From NCBI GenBank assembly GCA_964568355.1, contig CAZMRK010000042.1, positions 1-37,245 of the forward strand: DNA of 37,245 nt, given 5' to 3'. Below, one piece after another: positions 35,472-37,245 of the stretch. Each line of letters starts with the position of its first letter. The first letter of the stretch is position 1. A model generated the notes under the pieces. That model ran no database searches, was not told the DNA's origin, and saw nothing but the letters and a program-made list of their open reading frames with translations. Position numbers and translations under genes: made by a program. This stretch comes from JAJPJX01 sp964568355 (GTDB taxonomy: Bacteria > Acidobacteriota > Terriglobia > Bryobacterales > Bryobacteraceae).

Positions 35472-36140
35472 ATGAATTATGAAGTGTTCCGCATCCTGGA
35501 ACGTGCGGAGGTGGACCATATCGTGCGGGATCTGGGCCGCCGCACGTTCGTGGATGGCAAATTGACCGCTCGGGGCGGAGCCCAGGAGATCAAGCACAAT
35601 CTGCAAGCGCGTCCTGCGGAGTCAGAGCAGGCAGAGCTGGAAAACTCCATCATCGCCGCGTTGGGGCGTAATGCCGGCTTCCAGTCCTTCGCTCTGCCGA
35701 AGTGCTACGTCATGCCCATCTTCAGCCGTTACGAAGTCGGCATGAAATACGGGGCGCATGTAGACAACTCGCTGATGGGCGGGCTCCACGGGGTCCGCAC
35801 GGACCTGGCCGTCACAATTTTTCTTAGTCCGCCTTCGAGCTATGACGGCGGCGAACTGGTGATCGAAGCCTCGGCCGGAGAAGAACAGATTAAGCTGGAC
35901 TGCGGCGAGGCGATTGTCTATTCCGCCAGCTCGATTCATTATGTTGCTCCGGTCACGCGCGGCGTCCGGCTTGCGGCGGTCGTCTGGTTGCAGAGCGTTG
36001 TCGGGGACGAAAGGCTGCGTGCCATCCTCCATGATCTTTTTTGGATCATGAACCACTCGGAGGCGGACAAGAACAGCAGAGCTTCTCTGCTCTTAACCAA
36101 GAGCTACCACAACCTTCTCCGTTATGCCGCCGAACCTTAG
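35472..36140 (+). CDS. PKHD-type Fe(II)/2-oxoglutarate hydroxylase (PiuC/YbiX-like)
   Basis: The protein has 222 residues, the usual size of the YbiX/PiuC family. The metal ligands are His96 and Asp98 (GAHVDNS) and His156 (SSIHYV), and Arg166 (RGVRLAAVVW) should bind 2-oxoglutarate. The C-terminus has the family's LHDLFWIMNHSEADK-like helix. Characterised relatives are linked to iron uptake, but many are unassigned; the target may be a protein or small molecule. The gene overlaps the next oxygenase gene by 17 nt and follows the PEP-CTERM gene by 36 nt, so they probably form one transcript. Confidence 0.9.
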   Translation: MNYEVFRILERAEVDHIVRDLGRRTFVDGKLTARGGAQEIKHNLQARPAESEQAELENSIIAALGRNAGFQSFALPKCYVMPIFSRYEVGMKYGAHVDNSLMGGLHGVRTDLAVTIFLSPPSSYDGGELVIEASAGEEQIKLDCGEAIVYSASSIHYVAPVTRGVRLAAVVWLQSVVGDERLRAILHDLFWIMNHSEADKNSRASLLLTKSYHNLLRYAAEP

Positions 36141-37245
36141 CCATCCGGATCGAGCGATTCCGCGCGCCGAATCCGCGGAGCCGCTGCTCGAAGTCTTGGA
36201 AGACCTGGCGCCGCCGGATCTTCACGCCGCCGCGTGGGCGGCCTGCGCCGGCAAAGGCTGGTATTTTGGCCACGGGTCGAATGAGAACGACTGGTCGCGG
36301 TTCTGGAAACTGGATCTGGATGGGGATAGCGTTTTCGACGCGATCTGGCAGCATGTCCGGCCGCGATGCGAAGCCTTGGCTGGAACGCCGCTGCGAGTCA
36401 TACGCCAATATGCCAACGGTCACACCTATGGCCTGGGCGGGTATCCGCACCTGGATGATGAACGTCCGGGCACGTTCACGCTTCTCTACTATCCGAATCT
36501 TCAGTGGCAAGATGGCTGGGATGGGGAAACCGTGTTCTACGACCAATCCGGCGAGATCGCCCTTTCGGTCAGGATTCGGCCCAATCGCGGGATTTTCTTT
36601 GACTCTCGAATTCTGCACACCGGGCGGGCTCCCAGCCGCATTTGTCCTGCTCTCCGGGTGACTGTCGCCTATAAGCTCGAGGCCGTCGGCTCGGCATCTG
36701 CCCCGCAGGCAAGGCCGGATGCCGAAGTGCAGGAAATCAGCCGCGATGGCGCAACGCGCGTTTACTACGCCCATGTGGACCAGACGTTGATCCAGCAGAT
36801 GGTTGACGAACGGCTGACTCTTTTGGGCGAAAGCGTGCGCCTTCCGGGATTCCGGCCTGGCAAGGTCCCACGCGCCGTGCTGGAAGAGCGCTATGAATCC
36901 CAAACGCGTGCTGACGTGTTGAAGCATCTGGCCGCCCAAACCGTGCAGTTCGCCTTGCCAGAAGGCAACGTTGCTTCCGCCTGTGAGCTGCGGGCCGGAG
37001 CGGAGTCCGGCGATATGGAGGTTCACATTACCGCCACGTACCTGCCGGATCTGCCTTCTCTCGACTTTTCGCAGCTTTCGATCGTGCGACTGGCAGTTGC
37101 CGATACCCGGGAGCTATCGCCGGAGGCCGCCGTTTTCCTTCGTGGGCAGTTGAAATCGCAGGTGCTCGACCATCTGGACTCTCACTATTCAGTGCCGTTA
37201 TTTCCGGGGATTGTCGAGCGCGAGCTCTCCACGCTGTGGAAGGCT
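36124..37245 (+). CDS. 2OG-Fe(II) oxygenase fused to a trigger-factor-like domain (partial at window end)
   Basis: Translation from ATG 36124 stays open for 374 codons to the window end. Residues about 20-195 form a prolyl-4-hydroxylase-like oxygenase: metal ligands His109 and Asp111 (YPHLDDE), distal His165 (RILHTGRAPS) and a likely 2-oxoglutarate-binding Arg178 (RVTVAY), with GDG/WDGETVFYD-type strands between. From about residue 200 the sequence resembles trigger factor: a strand/helix segment, then LPGFRPGKVPRAVLEERY with the ribosome-docking signature GFRxGKxP at 242-249, then LxFTVT-like strands. It then reaches a segment similar to the trigger-factor C-terminal helices (LKSQVLDHL and IVERELSTL) with no room for a PPIase domain. 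The start overlaps the hydroxylase gene by 17 nt. The fusion implies hydroxylation guided to nascent chains or a chaperoned client. Confidence 0.85.
   Translation, partial: MPPNLSHPDRAIPRAESAEPLLEVLEDLAPPDLHAAAWAACAGKGWYFGHGSNENDWSRFWKLDLDGDSVFDAIWQHVRPRCEALAGTPLRVIRQYANGHTYGLGGYPHLDDERPGTFTLLYYPNLQWQDGWDGETVFYDQSGEIALSVRIRPNRGIFFDSRILHTGRAPSRICPALRVTVAYKLEAVGSASAPQARPDAEVQEISRDGATRVYYAHVDQTLIQQMVDERLTLLGESVRLPGFRPGKVPRAVLEERYESQTRADVLKHLAAQTVQFALPEGNVASACELRAGAESGDMEVHITATYLPDLPSLDFSQLSIVRLAVADTRELSPEAAVFLRGQLKSQVLDHLDSHYSVPLFPGIVERELSTLWKA

Overview
The window looks like a chromosomal segment of an Acidobacteriota bacterium, most likely of the Bryobacterales/Solibacter type. The basis is family content, not a search: an acidobacterial-type MacB-like 'orphan' permease plus the start of a second one, three Oar-like TonB-dependent receptors with carboxypeptidase-regulatory N-termini, Tat-exported Gfo/Idh oxidoreductase, PIG-L deacetylase, and a high G+C, AT-poor coding style.

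Layout. 1-155: 5' end of a permease gene on the minus strand. 156-1800: a visibly more AT-rich accessory pocket with a small coiled-coil/CPxC protein and a hicB-hicA toxin-antitoxin pair. 1795-4551: full-length permease. 4922-12212 (minus): a four-gene operon of ECF sigma factor, membrane anti-sigma protein, Oar-like receptor and a two-domain esterase. 12533-18893 (plus): two more TonB-dependent receptors, the first from a good sigma70-type promoter, the second of a different (classical plug/barrel) lineage. 18945-22417: PIG-L deacetylase facing a Gfo/Idh oxidoreductase - M20 peptidase pair. 22478-24491: a lone receiver protein divergent from a sensor-less hybrid histidine kinase. 24574-26775: gnd, a HAD phosphatase and a RimI-like acetyltransferase. 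26672-31978 (minus): a second sigma/anti-sigma/receptor cassette. 32164-34676: family 2 glycosyltransferase, thiM, thiE. 34857-37245: PEP-CTERM protein, PKHD-type hydroxylase, and a 2OG-Fe(II) oxygenase fused to a trigger-factor-like domain, cut by the window end.

How the parts work together. The two sigma/anti-sigma/receptor cassettes have the same gene order and the same junctions (8-nt overlap, then 4-nt overlap), and their anti-sigma proteins share a periplasmic region I do not recognise. They look like paralogous surface-signalling/uptake units, one carrying an esterase for the imported or processed substrate. The most unusual item is the right end: two Fe(II)/2-oxoglutarate dioxygenase genes overlap each other, one carries the trigger-factor ribosome-docking signature and a trigger-factor-like C-terminal segment without a visible PPIase domain, and both follow an exported PEP-CTERM protein. 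This suggests a nascent-chain or chaperone-guided protein hydroxylation system, which is inference.

No tRNA, rRNA, CRISPR array or intact insertion sequence was seen. All calls come from reading translated sequence and motifs by eye.
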